NCBI GenBank assembly: GCA_900552155.1 | Contig: URYU01000053.1 | Coordinates: forward strand, 1 to 11,088 | Reading direction: 5' to 3' | DNA length: 11,088 nt | Source: an uncultured Collinsella sp. | GTDB taxonomy: Bacteria > Actinomycetota > Coriobacteriia > Coriobacteriales > Coriobacteriaceae | Shown here: positions 1-6,844 of the stretch, piece by piece | Position numbering within the stretch: the stretch's first letter is position 1 | Layout of the letters: each line of letters opens with the position of its first letter | Notes under the pieces: generated by a model | Seen by the model: only the letters and a program-made list of their open reading frames with translations | Told to the model about the DNA's origin: nothing | Databases searched by the model: none | Position numbers and translations under genes: made by a program

Positions 1-2
1 CT

Positions 3-62
3 CCTGTTCGTGCGGAACTCATTGAGAGGCAAGGCCCTGCGCCCGGCCACTCGGTTCCGTGA
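3..62 (+). CDS. 3' end of an upstream gene (partial, unidentified)
   Basis: Reading frame 3 is open from the window edge to a TGA at 60-62 and reads PVRAELIERQGPAPGHSVP. It ends 43 bp before a strong rho-independent terminator on the same strand, as the end of a transcription unit should. The other two frames are less convincing: frame 2 stops after seven codons, and frame 1 runs straight through the terminator and palindrome. Twenty codons are too few to recognise a family, and the assignment depends mainly on position relative to the terminator. Confidence 0.35.
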   Translation, partial: PVRAELIERQGPAPGHSVP

Positions 63-105
63 GGACTCGGCCGTTCGGGTCAGGTGGGCTGAATGGAATA
101 GAGTG

Positions 106-135
106 AATGGGCGCGCCGTTGGCGCGTCCATTTTT
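106..135 (+). terminator. Rho-independent terminator of the upstream gene
   Basis: A 12-bp stem (106-117 with 121-132, one G-U pair at 111/127) closes over the 3-nt loop GTT. The run TTTTT at 131-135 overlaps and follows the right arm. The shape is a typical intrinsic terminator on the + strand and isolates the next gene from upstream transcription. Confidence 0.8.
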
Positions 136-141
136 GTGCGG

Positions 142-168
142 GTGACAAAGGGACTGTCCCTTTGTCAC
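142..168. repeat. 27-bp perfect palindrome
   Basis: GTGACAAAGGGAC (142-154) is followed by one T (155) and its exact reverse complement (156-168), giving 13-bp arms around a single base. It is not followed by a T-run in either direction, so it is not an obvious terminator, and the previous gene already has one 7 bp upstream. Its perfection suggests either a protein-binding site or a dispersed repeat unit. I have an impression that similar GACAAAGGGAC palindromes recur in some bacterial genomes, but this is unverified. Confidence 0.75.
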
Positions 169-211
169 ATTGCAATAAATGTGATGAAAGTGTGGCGTAA
201 TGAGCTTAATT

Positions 212-280
212 CTTCCGTAAATGTGATATGTGTCTCGTTATACCTAGGGTTAGTTGTGGGAAATATCACGTTTACGGAAG
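212..280. promoter_or_regulatory. Long inverted repeat in the leader of the DUF4143 ATPase gene
   Basis: CTTCCGTAAATGTGATAT at 212-229 pairs with 263-280 as an 18-bp inverted repeat with one mismatch, separated by 33 nt. A third, partial copy of the motif (AAATGTGAT, 177-185) lies 42 bp upstream of the left arm's copy (219-227). The right arm ends 9 bp before the ribosome binding site. A weak -10-like TTATAC at 238-243 falls in the loop, with no convincing -35. The layout fits a pair of operators around a promoter start, or a leader hairpin. Which protein binds is unknown. Confidence 0.55.
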
Positions 281-302
281 TTTCTTTGCGGGAGGTTCGG
301 CC

Positions 303-1667
303 ATGCAGCGAGATATCATTGCCAAGCTTAACGCTTGGAAAGCGTCAGAATATCGTAAGCCGCTTATCCTTAAGGGGGCGCGCCAGGTTGGAAAGACGTG
401 GGCGCTTAAGGAGTTCGGCCGAACCTCGTACCTCAATTTTGTGTATCTGACGCTCGAGGAGCCGTCACCTGGGGTACAGAGCGAGTACGCTCAGTTTTTC
501 GAAGGTACGCGCGATCCTCGACGGATCATCTCAAATCTTTCCCTGGCACTTGGACAGCCTATCGATCCTGGCGAGACGCTGCTTATTATTGATGAGATCC
601 AGGATTGTCCTTCTGCAGTCGGCGCCCTTAAATACTTCTGTGACGAGGCCCCCGAGTATCACGTCGCATGCGCAGGGTCTTTGTTGGGCGTTCGCTTGTC
701 CCGTGAGACCAGCGCTTTTCCGGTGGGAAAGGTCGAGTTCATGGAGATGCACCCCATGAGCTTTTCCGAGTTTCTGACAGCCGAGGGCGCTGCAAACTAC
801 GACGAATACCTTGGCGGCCTGGATCAGATCGAGACAGAGCCCGATTTCTTCCATGTCCGTCTCGTTGAGCATCTTCGTCGTTATTTTGCATGCGGCGGCA
901 TGCCAGAGGCTCTTGGCCGGTGGACGGAGACGGGCGATATCGTTCAGGTCGATAAGGTGTTGTCTGATCTCTTGGATTCATACGAGCGCGATTTTGCCAA
1001 GCATGGTGGCCGTGCGCAGTTCGCCAAGCTTTCGCAAATATGGAACTCGATTCCAGCTCAGTTGGCGCGCGAGAACAAAAAGTTCGTTTGGGGTGCGGTG
1101 CGCGAGGGGGCTCGTGCTCGAGAATACGAGGATGCTCTGGAATGGCTTGCCGATGCTGGGCTCATCACGGCGGTTCGCCTTAATGCTGCCGGTGGTGTGC
1201 CGCTCTCTGCGTACGATGACCTCAAGGCATTTAAAGTCTACTGTCTTGATGTCGGCTTGCTGCGCCGCATGGCAAGGCTGGATGCGTCCGCTTTTGCCAT
1301 CTCGGATGCGCTATTTTCGGAGTTCAAAGGTTCGTTCGCCGAGAACTATGTGCTTCAGGCATTACTTTCACAGTTAGATGCTGCTCCGCGTTATTGGACA
1401 AACGAGAAGCCGAAGCACGAAGTCGATTTTTTGATTCAAGTCGGAAACGAAATCGTTCCCGTCGAGGTCAAATCGGGAGAGGTCGTTCATTCCAAGAGCC
1501 TTAAGTACTATGCCGACAAGCATGCGGAGACGACTCCATTGAGGGTCCGCTACTCACTTAAGAACCTAAAGCTCGACGACGGGGTGCTCAACATTCCGTT
1601 GTATTTGGCTGATCGATCTGTCCCTCTTATCAAAAAGGCGCTTGATTGTGCGCATCTTGACGTTTAG
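303..1667 (+). CDS. AAA-type ATP-binding protein with C-terminal DUF4143 region
   Basis: This is a 454-residue protein of the AAA_14/DUF4143 family, common in gut bacteria and archaea and of unknown cellular role. Walker A is GARQVGKT at residues 25-32, Walker B is LLIIDEIQ at 93-100, and the typical GSLLGV segment follows at 125-130. The C-terminal part has E373-V-D375 and, after a short gap, E388-V-K390. This matches the D...ExK pattern of the PD-(D/E)xK nuclease fold seen in many relatives. The ATG at 303 was chosen because GGGAGG (290-295) lies 7 nt before it. An in-frame start at 228 would fall inside the inverted repeat and has no binding site. No membrane segment or signal peptide is visible. 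Length is normal for the family and both ends look intact. It stands alone, flanked by an upstream terminator and a convergent regulator gene, and its leader is unusually rich in palindromes. Family assignment is firm; any role in defence, regulation or mobility is open. Confidence 0.9.
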   Translation: MQRDIIAKLNAWKASEYRKPLILKGARQVGKTWALKEFGRTSYLNFVYLTLEEPSPGVQSEYAQFFEGTRDPRRIISNLSLALGQPIDPGETLLIIDEIQDCPSAVGALKYFCDEAPEYHVACAGSLLGVRLSRETSAFPVGKVEFMEMHPMSFSEFLTAEGAANYDEYLGGLDQIETEPDFFHVRLVEHLRRYFACGGMPEALGRWTETGDIVQVDKVLSDLLDSYERDFAKHGGRAQFAKLSQIWNSIPAQLARENKKFVWGAVREGARAREYEDALEWLADAGLITAVRLNAAGGVPLSAYDDLKAFKVYCLDVGLLRRMARLDASAFAISDALFSEFKGSFAENYVLQALLSQLDAAPRYWTNEKPKHEVDFLIQVGNEIVPVEVKSGEVVHSKSLKYYADKHAETTPLRVRYSLKNLKLDDGVLNIPLYLADRSVPLIKKALDCAHLDV

Positions 1668-1713
1668 ATCCTGGGCGAGCTGACGGGCGGCGGCTAATTA
1701 ATCGCTCCGTTAC

Positions 1714-1731
1714 GGCCAGGGAGCCTGGGCC
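1714..1731. terminator. Possible weak hairpin between convergent genes
   Basis: GGCCAGG (1714-1720) can pair with CCTGGGCC (1724-1731), with a 3-nt loop and one bulged G, in the 64-bp gap between the ends of the ATPase gene and the AraC gene. No T-run follows on either strand, so termination here is a guess. Confidence 0.25.
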
Positions 1732-2736
1732 TTAGCGATGCTTGCTTCGCCAAGCCGTGGGTGTCATGCCGGTGTATTGTTTGAAGGCTTGGGCGAAGGC
1801 GGCTTGCTGAGGGTAGCCTAGACGCTCTGCCACCTGCGCTATCGTGAGCGAGCTATCGGCCAAAAGGTCCTGTGCTCGCTCCATGCGGCGTCTGCGAATG
1901 TAGGCGCCCAGGGACTCGCCAGTTTGGGCCTTAAAGGTGGCGCATAGTTTGGAGCGGCTTGTGTAGAGCCTCTCGGCCACCTCGTTGATACCCACACGTC
2001 TGCCTTTGTCGAGCGCGCGCTCAATCATCGCCGTTGCTTCTTCGGCAATGGTTATGCTGACGCGTGTGTCTGCCGCCTGCCGCGCCTGCTTGTGGGCAGC
2101 GCGCGAACAGGCGAGCTCCGCGACCATGGTCTCCACGATGCCCTGCATATAGACGTGTCCGCCTACGGTGCGGGCACGGTCCTCGTTAATTCGGCGCAGC
2201 GTGTGGCAGATGGCAGACGCCGCTTCCTCGTGCCATGGCTCGGCAAACGCCTCAAAGATTCCCGCAAACTCGGTGGGATAGCGGTGTTCCAGTTCGTCAA
2301 AATATCCAGGCAAAAAGAGCACCGAGCGCGAGTGATAGAGCTGCCCCGCAAACAGCGGGCTTAACTCCTCGCCACAGCTATCTTGGATAAAGCTGCAAAC
2401 GGCATTGTTTGGCCACGGTCCATGCAATGGTTTAAGGTTCGCGGGCGTTATGCCAGTCTCGGGCATGCATGTAAGTGTGGGCGCGCTGACTTCGCTCACG
2501 CAGGCGTACGGTTCAGGTGTGTATTCGGCCAGGTACATGTTGCGCGTCGGGGTTATGAAATGCTCCATGACGATGCATGTGGGGGAGAGGGGCATGATCC
2601 ATGCGCGTCCGTGCGCCCGGTCGTTTGCCACCTCGCCGGTAAAGACAGCGCCCTTGCCGGAAAGCTTCAAGCCAAACTGCTCAAACTGTGGTGCATAGAG
2701 CTCGGTTATGTCGGTCGCGGCCCGATGCATTTTCAA
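1732..2736 (-). CDS. AraC-family transcriptional regulator
   Basis: This is a 334-residue regulator. The C-terminal third is a complete AraC/XylS DNA-binding domain: a first helix-turn-helix around residues 250-273 (INEVAERLYTSRSKL) and a second at 299-330 (IAQVAERLGYPQQAAFAQAF, ending in GMTPTAWR). The N-terminal ~220 residues are the sensing or dimerisation part and were not recognised as a sugar-type cupin. The start chosen is TTG at 2736-2734, because the purine-rich AGGAAGGGG (2751-2743) sits 6-8 nt before it. An ATG two codons downstream is too far from that site. The gene is divergent from the two ABC transporter genes, the usual arrangement for a local regulator of a transporter, as with YbtA beside ybtPQ. 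A strong promoter is visible upstream (2803-2831). Its spacer carries a motif that recurs before the small-protein/P-type ATPase genes, so the likely targets are its own gene and those neighbours. The ligand is unknown; an iron chelate is a guess from context. Confidence 0.93.
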   Translation of the reverse strand: MKMHRAATDITELYAPQFEQFGLKLSGKGAVFTGEVANDRAHGRAWIMPLSPTCIVMEHFITPTRNMYLAEYTPEPYACVSEVSAPTLTCMPETGITPANLKPLHGPWPNNAVCSFIQDSCGEELSPLFAGQLYHSRSVLFLPGYFDELEHRYPTEFAGIFEAFAEPWHEEAASAICHTLRRINEDRARTVGGHVYMQGIVETMVAELACSRAAHKQARQAADTRVSITIAEEATAMIERALDKGRRVGINEVAERLYTSRSKLCATFKAQTGESLGAYIRRRRMERAQDLLADSSLTIAQVAERLGYPQQAAFAQAFKQYTGMTPTAWRSKHR

Positions 2737-2802
2737 AAGCGTCCCCTTCCTTTGCGGAAACGTCCACTCCTGGCTCGATTGTGTGCCTTGGCTAACATAT
2801 CA

Positions 2803-2831
2803 ATGATAAGTTGATTGAGGTTAACTCTCAA
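2803..2831 (-). promoter_or_regulatory. Promoter of the AraC-family gene, with an operator-like element in the spacer
   Basis: Reading the - strand, the -35 box TTGAGA (2831-2826, 5 of 6 consensus) is separated by exactly 17 nt from the -10 box TATCAT (2808-2803, 5 of 6). Transcription would start near 2796, leaving a leader of about 60 nt. The spacer begins with GTTAAC directly after the -35, then CTCA, then ATCAAC. On the + strand this reads as GTTGA and GTTAA repeated at a 10-bp period (2810 and 2820). A protein bound there would cover this promoter, which fits autorepression. No equally good + strand promoter for the ABC genes is visible in the 114-bp gap, so that promoter may depend on an activator. 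Confidence 0.65.
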
Positions 2832-2850
2832 GCCGTCAGAAGGGAACCTC

Positions 2851-4677
2851 ATGGCAAAGGGATCAAAAAGGGAAGGCGGCGGTATCGGCGAGCTGCTTGC
2901 ATATGCCGGCGACCGTAAATTCCTAACTTATTTGGGCATGGCTCTCTCGGCGCTCTCGCAGCTGCTGAGCTTTGGCCCGTACGTGTGCATCTGGTTTGTC
3001 GCGCGAGACCTTATCGCTGTGGCACCTAACTGGAGCGAAGCCACCGATATCGCGATGTATGGCTGGTGGGCCGTTTGTTTTGCCCTGGCAAGCATCGTAG
3101 TTTATTTCGTGGGGCTCATGTGCACGCACCTGTCTGCGTTTCGCTGCGCGTCCAATATCCGCAAGACTACAAGCGAGCACCTGCTTAAGCTGCCGCTTGG
3201 CTACTTTGACACGCACGCCACCGGTGAGCTGCGCCGTATCGTAGACGGATGCGCCGCCTCCACCGAGACTCTGCTCGCGCACATGCTGCCCGATATCGCC
3301 GGCGCCACCGCCATGGTCGCAGGCCTACTCGTGCTGCTTTTCGCGCTCGATTGGCGTTTGGGGGCGGCATGCCTTATCTCGGTCGTCGTTTCGTTTGGCG
3401 CCATGGCCGCCATGATGGGCGGCAAGGGCGGCGAGTTTATGAAGGCCTACATGGGAGCGCTGGTCAAGATGAACAAGACCGGCACCGAATACGTACGCGG
3501 CATCCCCGTGGTCAAGGTGTTTCAGCAGACGGTCTACTCCTTTAAGGCCTTCCACGATGCGATCGCCGAATACGCCGACATGGCACAAAACTATGCGGGC
3601 ACGTTCTGCCGAGGTCCGCAGGTACTCAACCTTACCGCGCTCAATGGTCTTGTGGCATTCCTGTTGCCCGTGGCGTTGCTGTTGGCGCCGGGCGAGACGG
3701 ACTTCGCGCATTTTATGACCAACTTCACGTTTTACGCGATATTTTCGGCCGTGGTACCGACGGCCATGACCAAGCTCATGTTTGTGGGCGAGGCCTCTCA
3801 GATGAGTGCTGATTCGCTGGCTCGTATTCGAAGCGTCATGGATTCCAAGCAGCTCTCCGTGCCCGCCCAACCCAAGCACCCTGCCGGCGGCGATGTGCGA
3901 TTTGAGGACGTGAGCTTTACGTACGAGGGTGCCGAAGCACCTGCCGTTAGCCATGTGAGCTTTAGCGTTTCCGCGGGTAGCACCCTCGCCCTGGTGGGTC
4001 CCTCGGGTGGCGGCAAGTCAACCTGCGCAAGCCTGATCCCGCGTTTTTGGGATGTCTCTTCGGGTCGAGTGCTCGTAGGCGGCGTGGACGTTCGCGATAT
4101 GGATCCGCACGAGCTTATGGACCAGGTCGCCTTCGTGTTCCAGACCAACCAGCTGTTCCGGCAAACACTTGCCGATAACGTGCGCGCCTCCAAGCCTACG
4201 GCCACTGACGACGAAGTGCGTGTGGCCCTCTCCGCAGCTCAGTGCGACGACATTGTGGCCAAGCTCCCACAGGGCATCAATACTATGCTCGGTGCCGGCG
4301 GAGCATATCTTTCGGGCGGCGAGGTCCAGCGCGTGGCGCTCGCCCGCGCGATCCTTAAAGACGCGCCTATCGTGGTGCTCGACGAGGCCACGGCGTTTGC
4401 CGATCCCGAGAACGAGGCGCTCATCCAGCGCGCCTTTAGCAAGCTGGCGGCGGGCCGCACGGTCATTATGATTGCGCACCGACTCTCGACTGTAGTGGGC
4501 GCAGACCAAATCGTGGTGCTCAACCAGGGCAGCGTGCAGGAGTCGGGTACCCATGCCGAGCTGCTGTCCCAAGAGGGTCTGTATGCCAAGATGTGGGCCG
4601 AGTACGAGCAGGCCGCGAGCTGGAAAATCGCTGCAGCGACCGCGGATGCCGCCGTCACGAAGGGAGGCGAGGCCTAA
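2851..4677 (+). CDS. ABC transporter, fused permease/ATPase half (YbtP/IrtA-like), first of a pair
   Basis: This is a 608-residue half-transporter of the exporter fold. About six membrane helices occupy residues 26-310 (roughly 26-52, 70-92, 147-166, 168-190, 263-280, 288-310) and an ATPase domain covers about 345-590. ATPase motifs are intact: A-loop Y358, Walker A GPSGGGKST 383-391, Q-loop Q431, signature LSGGE 487-491, Walker B ending D511-E512, and H543. The D-loop region reads AFADPENE rather than the common SALD form. I associate this with the YbtP-like subgroup, which imports ferric siderophores despite the exporter fold. The ATG at 2851 has AAGGG (2840-2844) 6 nt upstream; a TTG 36 nt earlier has no such site and was not used. 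The stop codon directly abuts the start of the partner gene, so the two are surely one operon and one heterodimer. Iron-chelate import fits the divergent AraC gene and the ferrosome-like genes downstream. Export of a peptide or drug is the main alternative. Confidence 0.9.
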   Translation: MAKGSKREGGGIGELLAYAGDRKFLTYLGMALSALSQLLSFGPYVCIWFVARDLIAVAPNWSEATDIAMYGWWAVCFALASIVVYFVGLMCTHLSAFRCASNIRKTTSEHLLKLPLGYFDTHATGELRRIVDGCAASTETLLAHMLPDIAGATAMVAGLLVLLFALDWRLGAACLISVVVSFGAMAAMMGGKGGEFMKAYMGALVKMNKTGTEYVRGIPVVKVFQQTVYSFKAFHDAIAEYADMAQNYAGTFCRGPQVLNLTALNGLVAFLLPVALLLAPGETDFAHFMTNFTFYAIFSAVVPTAMTKLMFVGEASQMSADSLARIRSVMDSKQLSVPAQPKHPAGGDVRFEDVSFTYEGAEAPAVSHVSFSVSAGSTLALVGPSGGGKSTCASLIPRFWDVSSGRVLVGGVDVRDMDPHELMDQVAFVFQTNQLFRQTLADNVRASKPTATDDEVRVALSAAQCDDIVAKLPQGINTMLGAGGAYLSGGEVQRVALARAILKDAPIVVLDEATAFADPENEALIQRAFSKLAAGRTVIMIAHRLSTVVGADQIVVLNQGSVQESGTHAELLSQEGLYAKMWAEYEQAASWKIAAATADAAVTKGGEA

Positions 4678-6435
4678 ATGTTCGCCTCATTCCAAAAGAA
4701 GTATTTCCTATCCGATAAAGGCGTCGCCGGCGTAAAACGCGGCATTTTCTGGACCACGCTCACCAATCTCATTACCATGGCCGGCATGGGCTTTTTATTC
4801 CTGGTTATGGCCGGCTTTGTCGAGCATCTCGCCACTGGAGCCGACCTGCCGGATGCCCTGCCGATCGTGGGCGGCCGCCTGGTCTTTTTTGTGTTGCTCT
4901 TTGCCTCTAACTGGCAGCAGTATTACTACACCTACTGCATCTTTTACGAGGAGTGCGGCAAGCAGCGTATGGAGATTGCCGAGCGCTTGCGCAAACTGCC
5001 GCTGTCGTTTTTTGGTCGTCGTGATCTGGCCGATTTAACCGAGACCATCATGGGCGACGTCCAGGCCATGGAGCACGCCTACAGCCACGTGCTGGGAGAG
5101 CTTTGGGGTGCCATCATCGCAAGCGCCATTGTGTTCGTGGCGTCGCTGTTCTTTTGCTGGCAGCTGGCGATCGCGGCGTTTTGGAGCGTTCCCGTGGCCT
5201 TTGCCGTGCTGTATCTAACACGCGGCCCCATGACCCCGGTGTTCGATCGCGTACGCGCCGAGAAGGTCAAGGTTACCGAGGCGATTCAAGAGACGCTCGA
5301 CTGCGTTCGCGAGATCCGCGCCACCAACCAGGAGGCCCATTATCTTGAGGGACTCAACGTTGTGATCGATGCCGAGGAGCGCGAGACCACCAAGGGCGAG
5401 CTCGCTAACGGGCTTTTGGTTAACTCCGCCTTTGCCATCCTGCGTCTGGGCATTGCCACCACGCTGGTCACGGGCGCCGCGATGGTCGCCTCCGGGCAGG
5501 TCGACTATTTGGTGATGTTTGCCTTCCTGCTCATGGTGAGCCGTATCTATGCGCCCTTTGACCAGGCGTTAATGTTAATGTCCGAGCTGTTTGCCGCCGA
5601 GTCGTCTGCCAAGCGCATGCGTTCCATCATGGAAGAGCCTGTGGCGCGGGGCAGCGAGAAATTTGAGCCTGCGGGCCACGATGTGGTGTTCGATCACGTG
5701 GCATTTGGCTATGGTGCGGGCGAGGATGGACGCGCCGGCGAGAAAGTTCTTACCGATGTGAGCTTTACCGCCAAGGAAGGCGAAGTTACGGCGCTGGTCG
5801 GTCCTTCGGGTTCCGGTAAGTCTACGGTGAGCCGCCTGGCCGCGCGCTTTTGGGATGCCACTGCGGGCAAGGTTACCGTGGGTGGTGTGGATGTTGCGAG
5901 CGTTGATCCCGAGGTACTGCTGCGTGATTACGCCATTGTGTTCCAAGACGTGCTGCTCTTTGACGACACGGTGATGGGAAACATCCGCCTCGGGCGTCGT
6001 GATGCCACCGATGAGGAAGTGCTTGCGGCTGCGCGTGCCGCCAACTGCGACGAGTTTGTGAGCCGCATGCCGCAGGGCTACGACACCATGATCGGCGAGA
6101 ACGGCTCCAAGCTGTCCGGCGGTGAGCGCCAGCGCATCTCTATCGCCCGCGCGCTGCTCAAAGATGCGCCCATCGTGCTGTTGGACGAGGCGACGGCGAG
6201 CTTGGACGTGGAGAACGAGACCGTGGTACAGCAGGCACTCTCCCGTCTGCTCGCAGGTAAGACGGTTATCGTGATTGCGCATCGCATGCGTACGGTGGAA
6301 AATGCCGACAAAATCGTTGTGCTCAAGGATGGTGTGGTTGCCGAGCAGGGCACTCCGGCGCAGCTTAAGGCGGCAGGCGGAGAATTTGCCCGCATGGTCG
6401 CACTGCAAAAGGAAGCGGCTGCCTGGCAGCTGTAG
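4678..6435 (+). CDS. ABC transporter, fused permease/ATPase half (YbtQ/IrtB-like), second of a pair
   Basis: This is a 585-residue partner of the preceding half-transporter. Membrane helices lie at roughly 22-48, 63-90, 141-160, 162-181, 254-272 and 278-300. The ATPase domain is complete: Walker A GPSGSGKST 375-383, Q-loop Q423, signature LSGGE 479-483, Walker B ending D503-E504, a standard D-loop (SLDVENE), and H535. The start codon follows the upstream stop without a gap. Its ribosome binding site AGGGAGG (4661-4667) lies inside the end of the first gene, 10 nt before the ATG, so translation is probably coupled. Both nucleotide sites look competent, unlike asymmetric pairs with one dead Walker B. 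Together the two halves form a heterodimer in the cytoplasmic membrane. The substrate is inferred only from family resemblance and neighbours (ferric siderophore, haem or another chelate). No hairpin terminator follows, so transcripts may continue into the small membrane protein and P-type ATPase genes. Confidence 0.9.
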   Translation: MFASFQKKYFLSDKGVAGVKRGIFWTTLTNLITMAGMGFLFLVMAGFVEHLATGADLPDALPIVGGRLVFFVLLFASNWQQYYYTYCIFYEECGKQRMEIAERLRKLPLSFFGRRDLADLTETIMGDVQAMEHAYSHVLGELWGAIIASAIVFVASLFFCWQLAIAAFWSVPVAFAVLYLTRGPMTPVFDRVRAEKVKVTEAIQETLDCVREIRATNQEAHYLEGLNVVIDAEERETTKGELANGLLVNSAFAILRLGIATTLVTGAAMVASGQVDYLVMFAFLLMVSRIYAPFDQALMLMSELFAAESSAKRMRSIMEEPVARGSEKFEPAGHDVVFDHVAFGYGAGEDGRAGEKVLTDVSFTAKEGEVTALVGPSGSGKSTVSRLAARFWDATAGKVTVGGVDVASVDPEVLLRDYAIVFQDVLLFDDTVMGNIRLGRRDATDEEVLAAARAANCDEFVSRMPQGYDTMIGENGSKLSGGERQRISIARALLKDAPIVLLDEATASLDVENETVVQQALSRLLAGKTVIVIAHRMRTVENADKIVVLKDGVVAEQGTPAQLKAAGGEFARMVALQKEAAAWQL

Positions 6436-6450
6436 GAAAGGGGACCAAGA

Positions 6451-6500
6451 TTTCCAAAGGTTAACTTTGGTTGACCATAATAGTTCGACTAAACTAGTCT
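6451..6500 (+). promoter_or_regulatory. Candidate promoter and operator for the small protein/P-type ATPase genes
   Basis: In the 145-bp gap after the ABC pair, GTTAAC (6460-6465), TTTG and GTTGAC (6470-6475) form two hexamers at a 10-bp period, closely matching the element in the araC promoter. A -10-like CATAAT (6476-6481, 5 of 6) follows directly, with a weak TTTCCA (6451-6456) 19 nt upstream. This would again place the element in the spacer. The alternative is -35 TTGACC (6471-6476), 18 nt and TAGTCT (6495-6500). A short inverted repeat GACTA/TAGTC lies at 6487-6499. The motif match is seen directly; promoter activity is inferred. Confidence 0.45.
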
Positions 6501-6532
6501 CAAAAGCGTGCTCGAGCAAACTAATGAACTCG

Positions 6533-6565
6533 GGTGCTAAGGCACCATGCCGCGCTTGTGCGGCA
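6533..6565 (+). promoter_or_regulatory. Two tandem hairpins in the leader of the small membrane protein gene
   Basis: GGTGC/GCACC (6533-6537 with 6542-6546, 4-nt loop) is followed one base later by TGCCGC/GCGGCA (6548-6553 with 6560-6565, 6-nt loop). They end just before the ribosome binding site (GGGAG, 6569-6573). There is no T-run, so they are not a terminator. They may protect the 5' end of the downstream mRNA or modulate initiation. Confidence 0.5.
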
Positions 6566-6580
6566 AAAGGGAGAAGCAAC

Positions 6581-6826
6581 ATGAAGAAGTCGACGTTTAA
6601 CACCCTGCTTGTCGGTGGCGGTTTTCTGCTTGGTACGGCCGGCATCAAGCTGCTCACCAGCGCTCCGGTAAAGAACGCCTGCGTGCAGGGCATCGCGTGC
6701 GGTATGCGCGTCAAGAACTGCTACCAGGACATGGTCGAGCAGGCCAAGGCCAATGTCGATGACATGGTTGCCGAGGCTGCCTACATCACCCAGAGCGAGG
6801 CCGCTGCTGACGAGGCAGCCGAGTAA
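6581..6826 (+). CDS. fezA: Small one-helix membrane protein, DUF6110-like, FezA-type ferrosome protein (proposed)
   Basis: This is an 81-residue protein. After a short basic start (MKKSTFNT) a single glycine-rich hydrophobic helix spans residues 9-25 (GGGFLLGTAGIKLL), so the N-terminus is probably membrane-anchored. The remainder is a charged amphipathic helix in the cytoplasm ending in an Ala/Glu-rich tail. Three cysteines (34, 40, 47) follow the membrane segment. The GTAGIKLL stretch and overall plan match, from memory, DUF6110 proteins found beside P1B ATPases in Clostridia, including FezA of the Clostridioides difficile ferrosome operon. The ATG at 6581 has GGGAG 7 nt upstream. An in-frame ATG at 6524 would add 19 residues including CRAC but lacks a binding site. 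The gene ends 18 bp before the P-type ATPase, so the two are co-transcribed. A role in shaping or anchoring the iron-storage compartment is inferred from the family. If the ferrosome reading is wrong, it is still most likely an accessory subunit of the pump. Confidence 0.75.
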   Translation: MKKSTFNTLLVGGGFLLGTAGIKLLTSAPVKNACVQGIACGMRVKNCYQDMVEQAKANVDDMVAEAAYITQSEAAADEAAE

Positions 6827-6844
6827 CGCTCCCAGGCACAAACT

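Noticed and set aside
228..302. Longer N-terminus for the DUF4143 ATPase
   Set aside because: The start lies in the left arm of the inverted repeat with no ribosome binding site; the ATG at 303 has GGGAGG at good spacing and the family motif begins right after it.
1..302. Mobile-element boundary around the DUF4143 gene
   Set aside because: The inverted repeats are all upstream; no matching terminal repeat, target duplication or transposase was found on the other side of the gene.
10..450. Open frame at the window start
   Set aside because: It runs through the terminator and palindrome and overlaps the start of the ATPase gene; the protein has no recognisable features.
2815..2850. TTG start for the first ABC gene
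   Set aside because: It lies within the regulatory element and lacks a ribosome binding site; the ATG at 2851 has AAGGG 6 nt upstream.
5418..5426. GGTTAACTC inside the second ABC gene as a third operator
   Set aside because: It lacks the second hexamer at the 10-bp period and lies in coding sequence; probably chance.
6524..6580. Upstream ATG adding a CRAC-containing 19-residue extension to the small membrane protein
   Set aside because: No ribosome binding site precedes it and the added stretch is encoded by the two leader hairpins; the ATG at 6581 has a proper site.
5575..6714. Long antisense frame of 379 residues across the ABC and small protein genes
   Set aside because: A shadow of GC-rich codon bias opposite two well-supported genes; low-complexity His/Arg-rich protein without motifs.
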